Of a stretch of DNA of 64,000 nt, positions 33,196 to 45,500 are shown in pieces. The first letter of the stretch is position 1. Each line of letters starts with the position of its first letter. The notes below the pieces were generated by a model. That model was not told the DNA's origin and searched no databases. It was given only the letters and a program-made list of their open reading frames with translations. The DNA lies in contig NC_134757.1 of the NCBI RefSeq assembly GCF_050436995.1, positions 2,802,501-2,866,500 of the forward strand, given 5' to 3'. This stretch comes from Anticarsia gemmatalis (Eukaryota; Arthropoda; Insecta; Lepidoptera; Erebidae). The position numbers were made by a program, and so were the translations under genes.

Positions 33196-35445
33196 AATGA
33201 CGTTCCTTAACTTGTGCCTTGGTTCAACCATATAATTATATTTGAGTAAAATATTTGTGCCGTGGTGGTTCTTTAAAATTCTGTTACGTACCATTAAACT
33301 TTGCAGAAGATCTTTTATATTTGTAGAAACCATTTACGAGTTGTCGATATATAAATTTATTATCTTAATTAATTTATATCATAAATCATAAACATAATTG
33401 ATGCACCTCCAGTCATGATTGTACTGACCGTAATTATGCCAAAACAATAAAAAGCACGATATTGGATATCTATTCAAAATATTAAAAAACACATATGAAA
33501 ATGAATCTAGACAACTAAATGCACGTTCCTTTTGTTATTATAATTAAATATATTGGACAATTAAAATGCAAACTATATCCCAATTAAATACTGCTAATTA
33601 CGAGTTAAACGAGTCCTTTAGTCTTCTATTGAAATAAGTGTTTTATTTATCTATAACTTTGATTATAAATACAAACACTAAGTAGGTGTATCAGTGCTCT
33701 CAAGTTTATTACCAGATCGTAAATAACTGAGTCGTAACTAACCGTTGTTTGATCACTTACAACCAATCTCAGTAATTGATCACAAATGAATGAAACTTGC
33801 TAATTACAAGAATTATTGAGAGATATTTATTTATGTAAATATCTCTGGTTTGTATGAAAAAAACGTGACAAAATTTTATAATCGACATGAGAAAATGTAT
33901 GGATGTGAATGAAGAAATAAGGTTTTAAAGGATCGTACCAAGTGACGCTTTTTATCTCTGCATACCCCTATGAGTTAAGTCCTTTGACACAATAATATAT
34001 AATTTAAGACGTGAATAAAACTAGTAGGAGTCACGGGGTTCCTCTCACTGTAATGTGATGAAAATTTATAGACTACAGACTTAGACAATCGTATCTGCAA
34101 CAGCTCAAAGAGAATTAAAATTCTACTACCATAACTACATAAAGTACTGTATTATTATAATTAGAAACTCTACACTAGCAGCCTAATTCCCCAAAAACAG
34201 AACCTCCGTTATAATAGGGGAGAACATTCGGAATTAATTCGTCAGTAGCATAGCTTATAAAGCTGTTTGGACGAACGCCAAGCGCGGCGAGGTTGCCGCG
34301 TTGTTTTTTCATAATAATTGGACCAAAAGTGAAAATGTTACGAGTTCGCTGACGCTGCTAAAAGGATGTCTTTGCGGTTGCCTTGTGAGTTTACGAAGGT
34401 TGAATACTTTTTATTAATACAAAGGAAATCGTCATGAAAAATCTTTCGGTCTGCTATATTGTCTGTTTTATTAAAAGTGGCCAAGTTTGTTCTTTCTTTT
34501 GAAAGTAATTTTCTTTTATCATTAAGCATGTGCGAGCTATTTAAGTTTCATTAATTATAGGTTATAGTTAGTATTGGTGCTTATTTTATACTGTCTTTTA
34601 TTTCGAAATATCGGTTGCTGCAGGTTTGAGTATATGGTTATCTTATACAATCAAGATTTTACAGTTACTCTCAAAATGTCTCGCACATGGTTGTTGTAAC
34701 TTGTGTCAGCTGCTCACATCTGCACATTACAAGTCGTGTACAGATTGTAAAAAAAGAGTTTCTGGAATATTGTAAGCAGAAATCGACAATGTTCCAAGTT
34801 ATTTATTTTCATATTTTGATCCGGTTTTATGTAGCAAACATAATCTTAAAGCCACATTTTGATATCAATTTCAAAATCCTTGAAATGTATACAATGTACA
34901 AGTATACTCGTTAAAATTTTCTAGAATGTTCCAAAGTTTGACCATTATATATTTATGTAAAATCTTTCACAAAATTCGGTGCATTGAAGACCGGGCGGGT
35001 ACGGTCGGCAAATAAATGAATTATTTATAACTTCTAAGGCTATTGATGGACCGACCGATGGACGTTTTTGTTATTTTTCCAGTCAATAAAAAGGCTTATT
35101 CGAAAGGAATATTGATGCGAAAATAATTTTATATTTTTGTGTGGAGATCTTTGAAAAGTTTTGCATGAATGGTTTGGCTTTAAACCAAAAGTTGTAAAAC
35201 TCAATTGTGTTTTTTCGATTTATTTTTATAAGTTTGAGTTTGAGATTTCTTTTTACAACCATCTAGTCTAAAAACGAAGTGTTTTATAAATTGACCTATG
35301 CTTTAGTTATTTACTATTTGTGTGCAGTGAACATCAAATATAATAACAATTTAAATTGTAATCACATATATACACCCTGGCAAACTAAGTCCGTTGATCA
35401 GCGTACGGCGTCCGAGACACATAACAATAAAAAAATATAATCACA
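33196..35445. other. AT-rich DNA, no gene
   Basis: No supported coding region or clear repeat. A GC-richer patch at 34265-34305 (CGCCAAGCGCGGCGAGGTTG) stands out slightly. Confidence 0.4.
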
Positions 35446-35520
35446 ACAAATAATCACATACACCATTATTTCAAATGAAAATCGAATCCACAACCTCCCA
35501 CAAGTACCATCATAACAACC
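35446..35520 (-). mobile_element. tRNA-like SINE head, degenerate
   Basis: The minus strand shows GGGAGGTTGTGGATTCGATT followed by a TGTATGTGATTATTTG body block. Both match type 1 SINE order weakly. Confidence 0.45.
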
Positions 35521-36049
35521 CTAAATCATTGCACAAGAACTTACTCTCAAATTTACTTTTTCTTTCAAAAGAAAATACGTCACATTGCTCTATTTCAAGT
35601 CTATTGTATTTTGTGCCGTCGGTACGTGTACATTGTACGTTCGATAACGGAAGCAGGACAAATTCATTGCTTTTTGGCAAACAAGTTTCAACTCGAGACC
35701 TCGCGTTGTTCGAAGAGAATAGATCGAAGACGACAATGCTTTCTCGCTTTTACTTTGAGTAGTTTTGATAAAAAAACTACTTGAGATACAGATTTCGCAC
35801 TAGGCGGTAAAGTTCTTACACAAATGTACATTGTTTTGAGATAGAGGTTGTATTTATCAAAGTCAAATATACTTTATTTCATAAACTGAAACAAGTATTT
35901 GAAATCGTCAAAATTTTAATCTACTACCACTAGGTACCAGGTGTCCAATATTTAGCCTTACTATAGAGGTACAATAGTATAGATATACAAATATCAATAC
36001 TAAAGCGAATGGGCAAGACTGCTAAAGAAATGAGGATGTGTGGTTTTAA

Positions 36050-36208
36050 AATGTATGTCAATTTACAACTAGTATACGTCAAATTGATGGTCACTATTCA
36101 GGTCGTTGGTGCAATAAGGTAACGTGTAAATCCCTCTGATCTAAGGGAGAAAACAATATACAGCATAATGTCTTTTAAATAGTTGTTAACTAAAATACGT
36201 GATAAACC
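36050..36208 (-). mobile_element. MITE-2, decayed copy
   Basis: Read on the minus strand it matches 58877-59039: TATCACGTATTTTAGTTAAC, AACTATTTAAAAG, TTCTCCCTTAGA, CTGAATAGTGACCATCAATT, ACGTATACTAGTTGT. The terminal G-run is lost and the right arm is damaged. Confidence 0.75.
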
Positions 36209-36339
36209 CGCATGCCCTGCAGGACAGAGAAGCACTTGAGCTTTAAGCGTATTACGCTGACCAAGTGCGAGTTAAATTGTTACCGAAAAACTCCACTTTC
36301 GACCCTCACGATGCTTTACTTGTTCTAGGTACATAAATA

Positions 36340-36430
36340 CATAACTTCACGCCTATTATACCCGACAGTGTAGGCAGAGGTGTATGAAATATTCCTACGC
36401 TTCGCATGCAGTAAGGGGCGAGCCCAACTA
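36340..36430 (-). mobile_element. SINE type 2 tail fragment
   Basis: The minus strand shows TTACTGCATGCGAAGCGTAG, then a TTTCATACACCTCTGCCTAC block and TGTCGGGTATAATAGGCGTG. It is the same tail as at 57900-57975. Confidence 0.6.
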
Positions 36431-37005
36431 GTTCTAATAATCTTATGACGTCGAAAAGCCAAGAATCTAATGTGCGAGACGAACCTTTATGCTATTTAAT
36501 TACAGCGATACATTGCAACGTTAAAATGCGAATATGATACCTAAAGTTCAGCTAAAGTAAAATCTTAAACGATATTCCCGATAGGAAACCAGTTGTGCCG
36601 CAAAATGTCATTGATTTGCATGTATTGTGTTCTGCATAGTAATTACGTTAACTTACTCATATCTATGCATAGCTAGCGGTAGGATAAACAATGTAATTGG
36701 CAGCACGTGTAGCGTTTCTATACAATTGATTTTTCGTTCGTTCATAGGTGAGGTGCAAAAGGTACCTTATGGCCCATTTACTGTATACACCGTGTACATC
36801 TGCTTTGCTTTTAGAGAAAAGGCAGGTTTAAGAAGCAAGTATCATTTGTTTTTTTGCAATTTGTGAAAGATTTGATGATGATTCATTGACTTATGACCAG
36901 GGTGTATTGCTTTTTCATAACTACGTGAAATTTTGGTATCTCAATTTTATCGATAATATCAAATAAGCATAGTAATGAACACCTAATTAACCTTATTATC
37001 ATCTA

Positions 37006-37205
37006 CTAGCGGCCTGGACTGGTTTTGGGAGAGACCAAAACGTTTCTCGCGAATCACTAGATATACCTATTGGTGGAAACAAAACGAAAATGCGGTTAGT
37101 AAGGTTGGAGTTTATCGTGCACAGACAGACAAACAGACGCGGGGACTCGATGCTATAACACGTAATATAGTGCATATTAATGCAAGCGAACATATATTAT
37201 AGAAG
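37006..37205 (-). mobile_element. Helitron-like element, third family
   Basis: The minus strand ends in GGCCGCTAG followed by T. A perfect 7-bp stem (GTTTTGG / CCAAAAC, 37022-37041) lies close to that end. The interior has the GTCTGTTTGTCTGTCTGTGC block usual for such elements. The 5' boundary is uncertain. Confidence 0.5.
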
Positions 37206-37617
37206 GCCAGACTACTACTTTCACATTTTTATACAATTTTCCATTAAATTCTTCAAGACTTGTAGTCGGTATTTTATTTCTAACGTATCTCGGGCGTCAC
37301 GTTGACTGCTCGTATATCTATATTGTTGTTATTTACTGCGACACCGAGTGTACATCGCAGAAAGTCGTTTGTCAACTCTCCCGGTTGCCGCGAGAAATTC
37401 AACTTGCCGTGTCTAAATGTACACTTTTTGATGGAAAAATCTTTGCTATTATTTCGTTAAAAGAACATTTTGGTAACTTTATTGTGAAGATTAAATTATT
37501 TTTCATGTGACAGTTACAAGGGAATGTTGATGTCTATATCTAAGTATGTCAAAGAGACTTGAAAATTACTGAATTTTGTTTTAAGAAAGTTTGAGAAGTG
37601 AAGCCTTGCAGAGCGAG

Positions 37618-37785
37618 TTTTTACAGTCGGTACTAATGAGTATCGAGAGTTTGACATTTGAAATGACACTTCAAAATTAGTTCCTTCGACACCCGCTAGA
37701 GGCACAGGTCAGATTTTCATTTACAAAATTTGCCGAAAGCTAATCGGGTGTCGATAGTTATTGGAAATCGACTTAAATCACCACT
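37618..37785 (+). mobile_element. MITE-1 copy E
   Basis: TTTTTACAGTCGGTACTAAT, GAGTATCGAGAGTTTGACAT, CACCCGCTAGAGGCACAGGT, CAGATTTTCAT and GGGTGTCGATAGTTATTGGA follow family order. Confidence 0.8.
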
Positions 37786-39714
37786 CGTGTTTTATAATTA
37801 ATTGCTTAATTTTATCCAGTAATATACTGCTCCATTTTGTTACAGTTTAGCTTAATAAATTATTGTACTAATTGTATAAAATAAATGTTCCGTTTAAATA
37901 ACTACCGGAACTAGAAACTTTGTTATCCAATTAAAAATTTAATACATTTGAATGCTGAGCTCGTTTAATATTTATGTTTATTACATATACTAGTTAGGTA
38001 TATATAATAGTGTACATTACAGTTATTTTAGATTTTAAATATGGTGCTGCTGCCACTGGAATACCCTAAAAACATTATATTGATATCGTAACATAAATTT
38101 TAGCTTATTTTCAATTCCAACTGTTGCGTTTTCTTTCAAAAATTGTTTCAAATTCAACAAAAACTGTTAATTTTAAAACTAATAGGATCGTCTGGTCTCT
38201 GTCTTGTGGGAAGAGGGTGTGTTTTTATACATAATATATATGTGATAGAAACCCACAAAAAGCAAATCAGTAACATCAAAAGTCAACTACTTAATCAATC
38301 TAAGGTCTTTCATAAACGACTGTCCCTTTCAAATCTTTAAAGAATACCTTTAAAATGATTAATTAACAAGTTGCATGTGTCGATTGCATGTGCGCGGCGC
38401 GTTTTTGACCGGCGTGGCTGTAAAACAGTACCTACGATGTATTGTTTAACAGCAAACCGATCGATCCCCGTCTAATGACCGTTAGAAACTTATTTCTTGT
38501 ATTATCTTGTTCTATTTGTGTACTTAGATATCAAAATAAGTGATGATGTAAATCTATTTTTTCTTTTTGTTATATACGAGGAAATTGGTGAGAATTTATG
38601 TTTGTTGCTCTTTGTAAACGAAAGCTGCGAATTTTTCAGATATATGGAATACATTCGTCTCGTTGTGTCTTTTCACAAAAAAAGCTCTGACCTATAAAGT
38701 ACATAACAAAAATATATATGCGTACATTAGTGAGTCAAATATTAAGCTCATTATCAATCCGAGATTAAAACTTAATTACTGAACTTCGATAAGAATCCAC
38801 TACAGTAATTTATTAAAATAAAATTTTGAACAAATTCCCTCTCTCAACTCTAGACAGTTTCCAAAATTGTAACCCTAAACATTGCATTTGTATACAAAAT
38901 TCCATTAATATTAACACAACAATGCATTTTCCATTTTCTAAACTCATTTCTCTTAATAAAGACTCAAAATAAGGTGTAACAATGTAATTCTTGAACCCTT
39001 TTAAATGCGATCTTTAACTGTAATCCATAAATTATGGAAGAGCCCACAGCCGTCACCTTGAACCGCTCCGACAGCCCCAATGTCGAAAACGGTTTAATTT
39101 TAAACGTACCAATAAACAAATTGAATACCAAAAATAACTGTTTTGCGCTTTTGTTGGTACTATTGTATGATATATAAACTGAGGTCAGTTACAGAAAAGT
39201 ATCGTGTTCGTTTTCGTAATTTGTAATTTTCTATAGTTATCTATATCTTTCGAATAATAAGAACAGATTACTCTATGTATGGTATAAGTATAATAATATG
39301 AATAATTGAATAAGCATGAAAAAAATATTCGTAATTAGTTTCGCTCCTGCTGATTGTGCATTACGAAAAGATAAAATGACAGCAAATATTAATTCACCCA
39401 ATACTTATTCATAAGTAGTTTAAACTGAGTATTAACATCCACATTCTAAACTTTTTGTTTAAATTGTACAAGTAGGTCTGATGAACTATATTTTTTTCTG
39501 CTTCTCAACTACGTACATCGTCTTTCTTCACGTAAATCCAAACTTTTATTTGAAAAACCAGACCACATTTCCTGCCTGTCCCCTCGAGAGCACCGTGTAA
39601 CGCGTGACTCATATATCCGCAATGAAAATTTTTAAAAATATTATTTTCCGGAGAATTTTATCCGTTAGCGCGGAAATACAAAATATGTATTCAAATATCT
39701 GTCGAGTGAAATTC
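37786..39714. other. AT-rich DNA, no gene
   Basis: It contains small CG-rich spots (38395-38415, GCGCGGCGCG) and a CCATAAATTATGG palindrome near 39030. No ORF or repeat could be supported. Confidence 0.4.
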
Positions 39715-39948
39715 TTAGGAGATACCCTGAGGAATACAGTGTAATGCAGCTGTTATATCACGCTTGTAATGCTGTGGAGATATAGGTAAAGGTGTCACAT
39801 TCATATTATACATATCTTCTAATGTTAGACTAGTGGGACTTTGTGTGTTACGACATATTTGTTCAAAATTACGCAAGAATAAATTAATAAATTTAGATTT
39901 AGTTTGACGTACAGACAGTCTTGTGTAACCTTTTAGTAATATTAGCAT
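39715..39948 (-). CDS. Unrecognised ORF, 77 codons
   Basis: The frame contains a mid-section FEQICRNTQSPTSLTLEDMY and ends CIPQGIS. Its amino-acid make-up looks more protein-like than most chance ORFs here: few Phe/Ile/Lys/Asn runs, several Pro and Thr. I recognise no domain, signal peptide or membrane span. No companion exon or inverted flanks were found. It may be a relic of a transposon protein or chance. Confidence 0.15.
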   Translation of the reverse strand: MLILLKGYTRLSVRQTKSKFINLFLRNFEQICRNTQSPTSLTLEDMYNMNVTPLPISPQHYKRDITAALHCIPQGIS

Positions 39949-40309
39949 TAGGCAATTCTTTAATTTAAATTATGATGCCACGAGTTGATCTTAATTCATA
40001 AAAGATATTGTTAACTGTGACTAAAACAGGTCAAAAAGAAATAATAATTGCATCGTACTCTGCCTATTTTTATAAAACTGCTAGCTACTAAACCACATAG
40101 TAGTTTTTATAACAAATTCCAAAGAAAAATATAGTTCCGGAAAATACTGGAACTTTGTATCTTGCACAAATTCCTCCTTGTCATGCAAAAATAATTTATG
40201 AAGAAATTCCTTCGGTATAACTTTATCATTTGCTTTACGGCATCGTAAAAAATAAGTACGAAATAATAATAAGGCGAGTGGTGAAATTTTTCAATAAGCT
40301 GCGAGCCGA
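39949..40309. other. AT-rich DNA, no gene
   Basis: Nothing recognised. Confidence 0.4.
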
Positions 40310-40380
40310 GCCTTCAATGGACGACTAAGTATAAAGCCGCGACGAAACCGCAGCGGTTCCGCGCGAAAACCGCATGAAAG
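40310..40380. promoter_or_regulatory. CG-rich patch with palindrome
   Basis: The patch contains TATAAAGCCGCGACG and a perfect AACCGCAGCGGTT palindrome at 40346-40358, in otherwise AT-rich DNA. An ATG follows at 40373, but no long frame. It could be a promoter or short non-coding exon; evidence is compositional only. Confidence 0.2.
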
Positions 40381-40639
40381 TAATACGTAGATTTCTTTTT
40401 GTTTTTTAAATTTTATTTGGCTTTTTTGGCATAGTTACTTTTCAATTGTTTAAAAATTAAAGTTCGTGTTTTTTATAAATCTCATATGATATTGTTTTAG
40501 TGCGAAATTTTACGCTTACTCTCATTAATTATCCATCATATGTTAAGTAATTTTATTTTTTTAGCTTTTGCCTGTCTTTTACCGTTATAATCAAAATATA
40601 TCCTTCTTCTTTAGCTCGCCTCTGTAGTACGGTCAGCAG

Positions 40640-40740
40640 AGCTTTCATGGCTCTTTTTACATGGGACTATCATTGTGAAAGGCGAAACAAGTGTGTATTT
40701 TAAACACCTCTGCTTACACCTTCGCGTGCAACTGGCTCGG
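40640..40740 (+). mobile_element. SINE type 2 tail fragment
   Basis: TACATGGGACTATCATTGTG, AGTGTGTATTTTAAACACCT and CTGCTTACACCTTCG match the tail of the copy at 57730-57975. Confidence 0.55.
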
Positions 40741-41404
40741 TATTACATAAGTATCTTCTCTAGGATAATTTTCTACTGGTAAAATTATTTTGAAATTCGG
40801 TTCACTAGTTTCGAAGATCCCTTTTAAATAAATAAACGTCCAACGTTATTCAGTCCGTCACCTTTTTCATTTGAATCTGTAAAGCTTTGCGATGTATCTG
40901 ATGGATGAATGGATATGAATATCGTTATCCTAAACTCACGATATTAAATATATGAGATATTCATGGTTTGTGAACGTAAGTTTATATGGGTACTTTTAGT
41001 GTTAGGTATTTTTATTCATACGTACATAAAATGTTTACTTTTCCATAGGGAATAATAGGGATAGGTAGAGATCTAAAAATATAAAAATGTAAAAATATTT
41101 ATTTTGACAACTCACACACAATTAAATTATAGCCTGTGCTATGTGTTATTTTGTGTCTTCAGCAGAAGTATTTACGTGAAAGAGTAACAAAAATCCATAC
41201 ATATTCTCACAAACTTTCGCATTTATAATTATTTGATATTAAAATATACTTTTATAGATAAATTTATATGCCATACAGAACAGATATTTGTGTAGTTGTG
41301 TTCATTGTAACGTTTGATTGTAGAAATATTTTGTATAAGAAATAAGGAAAAGATAGAAGTGTTTTATTAGACTTTTATTATCTTTTGCAATTAAAACTTT
41401 ATTT

Positions 41405-41455
41405 AGATTGCTGGAGGTTTTGCCGCAGGTTACACTGACCGTGGTTTGATCTTGT
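41405..41455 (-). repeat. Dispersed repeat R2, inverted copy
   Basis: The minus strand carries CCACGGTCAGTGTAACCTGC, shared with 9540-9615. Confidence 0.55.
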
Positions 41456-41574
41456 CCGCTTTATTTCTTTCTGTTAGGCTATTGCCGTCAAGGATACGAC
41501 ACCAAGATAAAAAAATATTTTATTAAAGAGCTTGGTTTTGAGGTTAAACACTTATTTCATACTTAGACGGTCGG

Positions 41575-41885
41575 ACTGCTCATAGATGGATAACGTAGTG
41601 GTTTGATATTGGGGTATTGCAACTTCGGAAGACACGTTATAAGATGTTATTGACATTCTTTCATTGACAGTCGGTTGGCCATATTTGGGTTGATAAACTC
41701 AGAGTCTGAGTTACCTAACGAAGGGATGTTTGATGGTTGTAAAAAGACCTCTTATTCTACAAATTCCTCCTGAAAAATTGGAAACGATAGATAATATTTA
41801 TATGGCAACAGGCTCGTTTTAATTACATAGGACTTCAACACGCGGGTGTATTTCACACCTCTTCCTCAATCTTCGGATACATAAC
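41575..41885 (+). repeat. Mixed R3-like and SINE type 2 tail fragments
   Basis: The first part (TCATAGATGGATAACGTAGT, ATTGCAACTTCGGAAGACAC) is a decayed relative of the 56830-56890 region of R3. The last part (TTACATAGGACTTCAACACG, GGGTGTATTTCACACCTC) is a type 2 SINE tail. Confidence 0.45.
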
Positions 41886-42339
41886 AAGCTGGATTACGAG
41901 TATTTATGCATCTAAAAGTAGATATAAAAAACCACAAGTATTTGGCATAAACATCACGGCTAAGCATGTCAATCGTTTTATCAGTAATGTCAAGCGAATA
42001 TTCCGGAATACTACATAGAATATGCCATCCCAAAAAACCTAGTTCCTGGAATTTTCGCTGAACAAATACCTTACTAACGTCCGCTGGCAAAGCGCTGGGA
42101 CAATTATTTTACTATGTTACGTGTAAAAGGATTTTTTCTCTCTTTTGCTCCCCCTACGTCTGTCCTTTTCTAGGAATTACTAAGTGAAAATTGCAATTGC
42201 TAGCCGTTTTTATTTGCTTATTTGTTACAACAATTTGGTGAAATGGTAACTGCTTTTTAAAAAAATGTAAATATTGAACCAGATTGGATGTTCATGGAAA
42301 TTAAGCTTATAACCTATCTAATGTGTCTAGTTACTTTTA

Positions 42340-42403
42340 AATGCAAGCTCTACTTAGTTTAGAATTAAATAACCGAGTGTAAGTTGTTCAAATATATGTA
42401 TAT
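42340..42403 (+). mobile_element. SINE type 1 tail fragment at the LTR element's insertion site
   Basis: AAGCTCTACTTAGTTTAGAA and CGAGTGTAAGTTGTTCAAAT match the tail block seen at 60600-60675. The LTR retrotransposon begins directly after it, so it inserted at the AT-rich edge of an older SINE. Confidence 0.55.
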
Positions 42404-42539
42404 TGTGGTGAACCTAAACTCCACCTAAACTCCTTCTACTCTATGGTAGATGCCATATATTAATCATATAACGATTTGGCATTCTCTGTCAATAAATATA
42501 TCAAACACGTAATGCTCGTATTTTATTAATACATAATAT
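42404..42539 (+). repeat. 5' LTR, 136 bp
   Basis: It starts TGTGGTGAACC and ends ACATAATAT. An internal AATAAA lies at 42491-42496 and could serve polyadenylation in the 3' copy. ACCTAAACTCC is tandemly repeated near its start. It is identical to 46654-46789. Confidence 0.95.
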
Positions 42540-42550
42540 TGGCGACGAGG
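42540..42550 (+). other. Primer binding site for tRNA-Ser
   Basis: TGGCGACGAGG directly follows the 5' LTR. It is the complement of the expected 3' end of tRNA-Ser(GCU), including CCA (CCTCGTCGCCA). Use of tRNA-Ser is a Mag-lineage trait as I know it. Confidence 0.85.
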
Positions 42551-42566
42551 AAAAAACTGAACCTAA

Positions 42567-45500
42567 ATGGAAAAGCTACGTAAAAAACGGAGCACCCTAC
42601 GTGGGATGCTCACCAGACTCGATACCTACATCGAGCAGAGGGCGACGATGTCTGACGAGGACATCACCGCTCGCTCCGCAGCCTTGAAGGACACCATAAC
42701 AGCACTGCGAGAGTTACAAGAGAAGATAGAAAACAAAACCATAGATGATAACGATGAAACAGCGTATTTACACGAACAAAATTACGGCTACGAATTCGAA
42801 GAACTTCACACTATTTTAGTATCAAAACTTTTAACAAAAAAAACCATTATTCAAGGTCAGCGACAGGAAGACCAACATAGAATATACCAATACCATAAGA
42901 TTATACCAAAAATACAATTTAATCCTTTACATGAATCAGAAACGTTCAATAACTTTAAAAAACGTCTGGAAGTGTACTTTAGACTTAATGAAATTACTGA
43001 GCCCCACATGAAGACAAATATTCTTCTGTCTACATTATCACCAGAACTCCATGAAAAATTATGTGATTTAATAGCACCAGACGAACCATTGAATAAGACA
43101 TTTAACGAAATTACTGAAACACTTGACGACTACTTAGACCCAAAACCTAGCAAATGGGTTCTACAACATAAATTTATATCGAGAACTCAAAAATCGGATG
43201 AAACAGTAGCGCAATACGCCGCAGATTTAAAAAAGCTCACTACCAACTGCGAATTTAAATGTCAACACTGCCAGAAAAACATTTCAGAAAGCTTTTTATC
43301 TCTTCAACTCATAAGAGGATTGAAAGATAGCGACGCACGTACAAAAATTTTACAAGACCGAACAGTATGTACATTTAAACACCTGACACAGATTGCAACA
43401 TCTATTGAAATGAGTAAAGCAGAAAATACATCAATGCTTCCGAATGAACAACCAAGTTGTGACAATATCAATAAAATTTCCACTGATTCCTACAATAATT
43501 CAAAAAAATCTCCTTTTAGAGGAATCACACCAAGAGATTTAAAAGGGAAATGTTTCCGCTGTGGTTTAAATCACGAAACCAAGAAATGTAGCGCTATAAA
43601 CATAACATGCTATAAATGCAAGAAGGTCGGACACTTAGCTAGTGTGTGTCTACAACGGCGCTCAGATGCGAAATCCAGTAAGACTACACCGGATATAAAT
43701 CAATTAAACGACTCAGCGATAAGCGATGATGATGAATGGAATGATATTAATGTTATATCTGGTGAAACATCCGAAAAATACATGATAACGGTACACATTG
43801 AACATGCTAAGATAAAAATGGAATTTGACACTGGAGCCACACTTACTTCTATGTCATTACGAGACTACAGAAAATTGAAAATCGGCAAAAGAATCTTTAA
43901 AACTAATATAAAACTCAAAACATATACCGGCGAAGTAATCGAACCTGCAGGTGTTGCATACGTTCAATGCAGATGCCAAGGAAAAGAATTCCACGGTAAG
44001 TTATACCTCATCAACAACAACGTTGACCCCGTTTTTGGCCGGAGTTGGATGAAAGAACTCGAAACTCTAAATTTAGCAGATATAAAAACTTTACAGCAAT
44101 CAGAAAATCTAGAATTAGACCAGCTTTTGGAACTTTACAAGACATCAGTATTTCGATCCGACTTAGGCGAAATACCCAATTACAGAGGACACCTAAATCT
44201 ACAAGAAAACACAAGACCAATTTTTATCAAACCACGTAGAATACCGTACGCTTTAAAAACCAAAGTGGATGAAGAGATCGAGCGACTATGCAAACAGGGT
44301 GTCATCACGAAAGTCGACCACTCTGATTGGGGTACTCCAGTGGTACCAGTTGTCAAACCGAATGGGAGTATCCGATTGTGCGCTGATTATAAAGTTACAC
44401 TAAATAAAGTCATACAAGATGAACAATATCCAATACCTATGATAGAAGATATATTTGCAGAGATGAACGGAGGTAAACTATTCTGTACACTCGACATCAC
44501 CCAGGCATATCTCAACATGACAATGGATGAAGAAAGCGCAATGCTACAAACACTAAGTACGCATCGAGGCACTTTTAAGGTGAACCGCCTAATGTTCGGC
44601 GTTAAGGTCGCGCCGAGCCTTTGGCAGAAATTTATGGATAAACTCCTTCAAGATCTCGAAGGTGTAAAATGTTTCTTTGATGACATCATCATTCAAGGCA
44701 TCAACAAAGAACAATTACTACAGAGACTTAAGCTCGTGTTAGACAAACTAAAAGAAAGTAACCTACGAGTAAACAAAAATAAGTGCCACTTTTTCAAAAC
44801 AAGCATCGACTATTTGGGACACACTATCGACAAAGAAGGTCTACACAAAAACAGAGAAAAGATTAACGCAATAATTAAAACAGAACGCCCAGTCAACACC
44901 GCAGAATTGAGGACATTTCTTGGAATGGCAAATTTTTACAACAAATTTATACCCAACCTATCATCGATCACGAATCCACTGAACAACTTACTCAAGAAAG
45001 AATCTAGTTTTCGATGGTCTACAGAATGCGAACAGAGCTTTATACACATTAAAAAAGAAATTCTAAGCGAAAGAGTACTTATACATTTTGATCCCAAGAG
45101 GCCCTTGGTTCTTGCAACAGACGCATCTCCACTGGGAATCGGAGCAGTACTATCACATAGACTCCCAGATGGATCAGAAAGACCGATAGCATTCGCTTCC
45201 AGAACACTATCGGATAGCGAGAAGAAGTACAGCCAAATTGACAAAGAAGCTACTGCCATATACTGGGGATTGAAGAAGTTCTTTTATTATTGTTACGGTA
45301 GAAAATTTATCCTAGTGACAGACCATAAACCACTGACAATAATTTTCCACCCACATCAAACGTTACCAGCAATGAGTACAATGCGATTATTCCACTACGC
45401 TCATTTCTTATCTGGATTTGACTACAACATTGAATACAGAACTTCGCCTAACAACTCAAATGCAGATTACCTATCCAGGTTCCCAGTAGAAAACACAAAG

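Noticed and set aside
35475..35762. 95-codon ORF
   Set aside because: It begins inside a degenerate SINE head, and its Ser/Leu/His-rich make-up fits a chance frame.
44936..45259. 107-codon antisense ORF
   Set aside because: It is a shadow of the conserved RT/RNase H coding strand of the retrotransposon.
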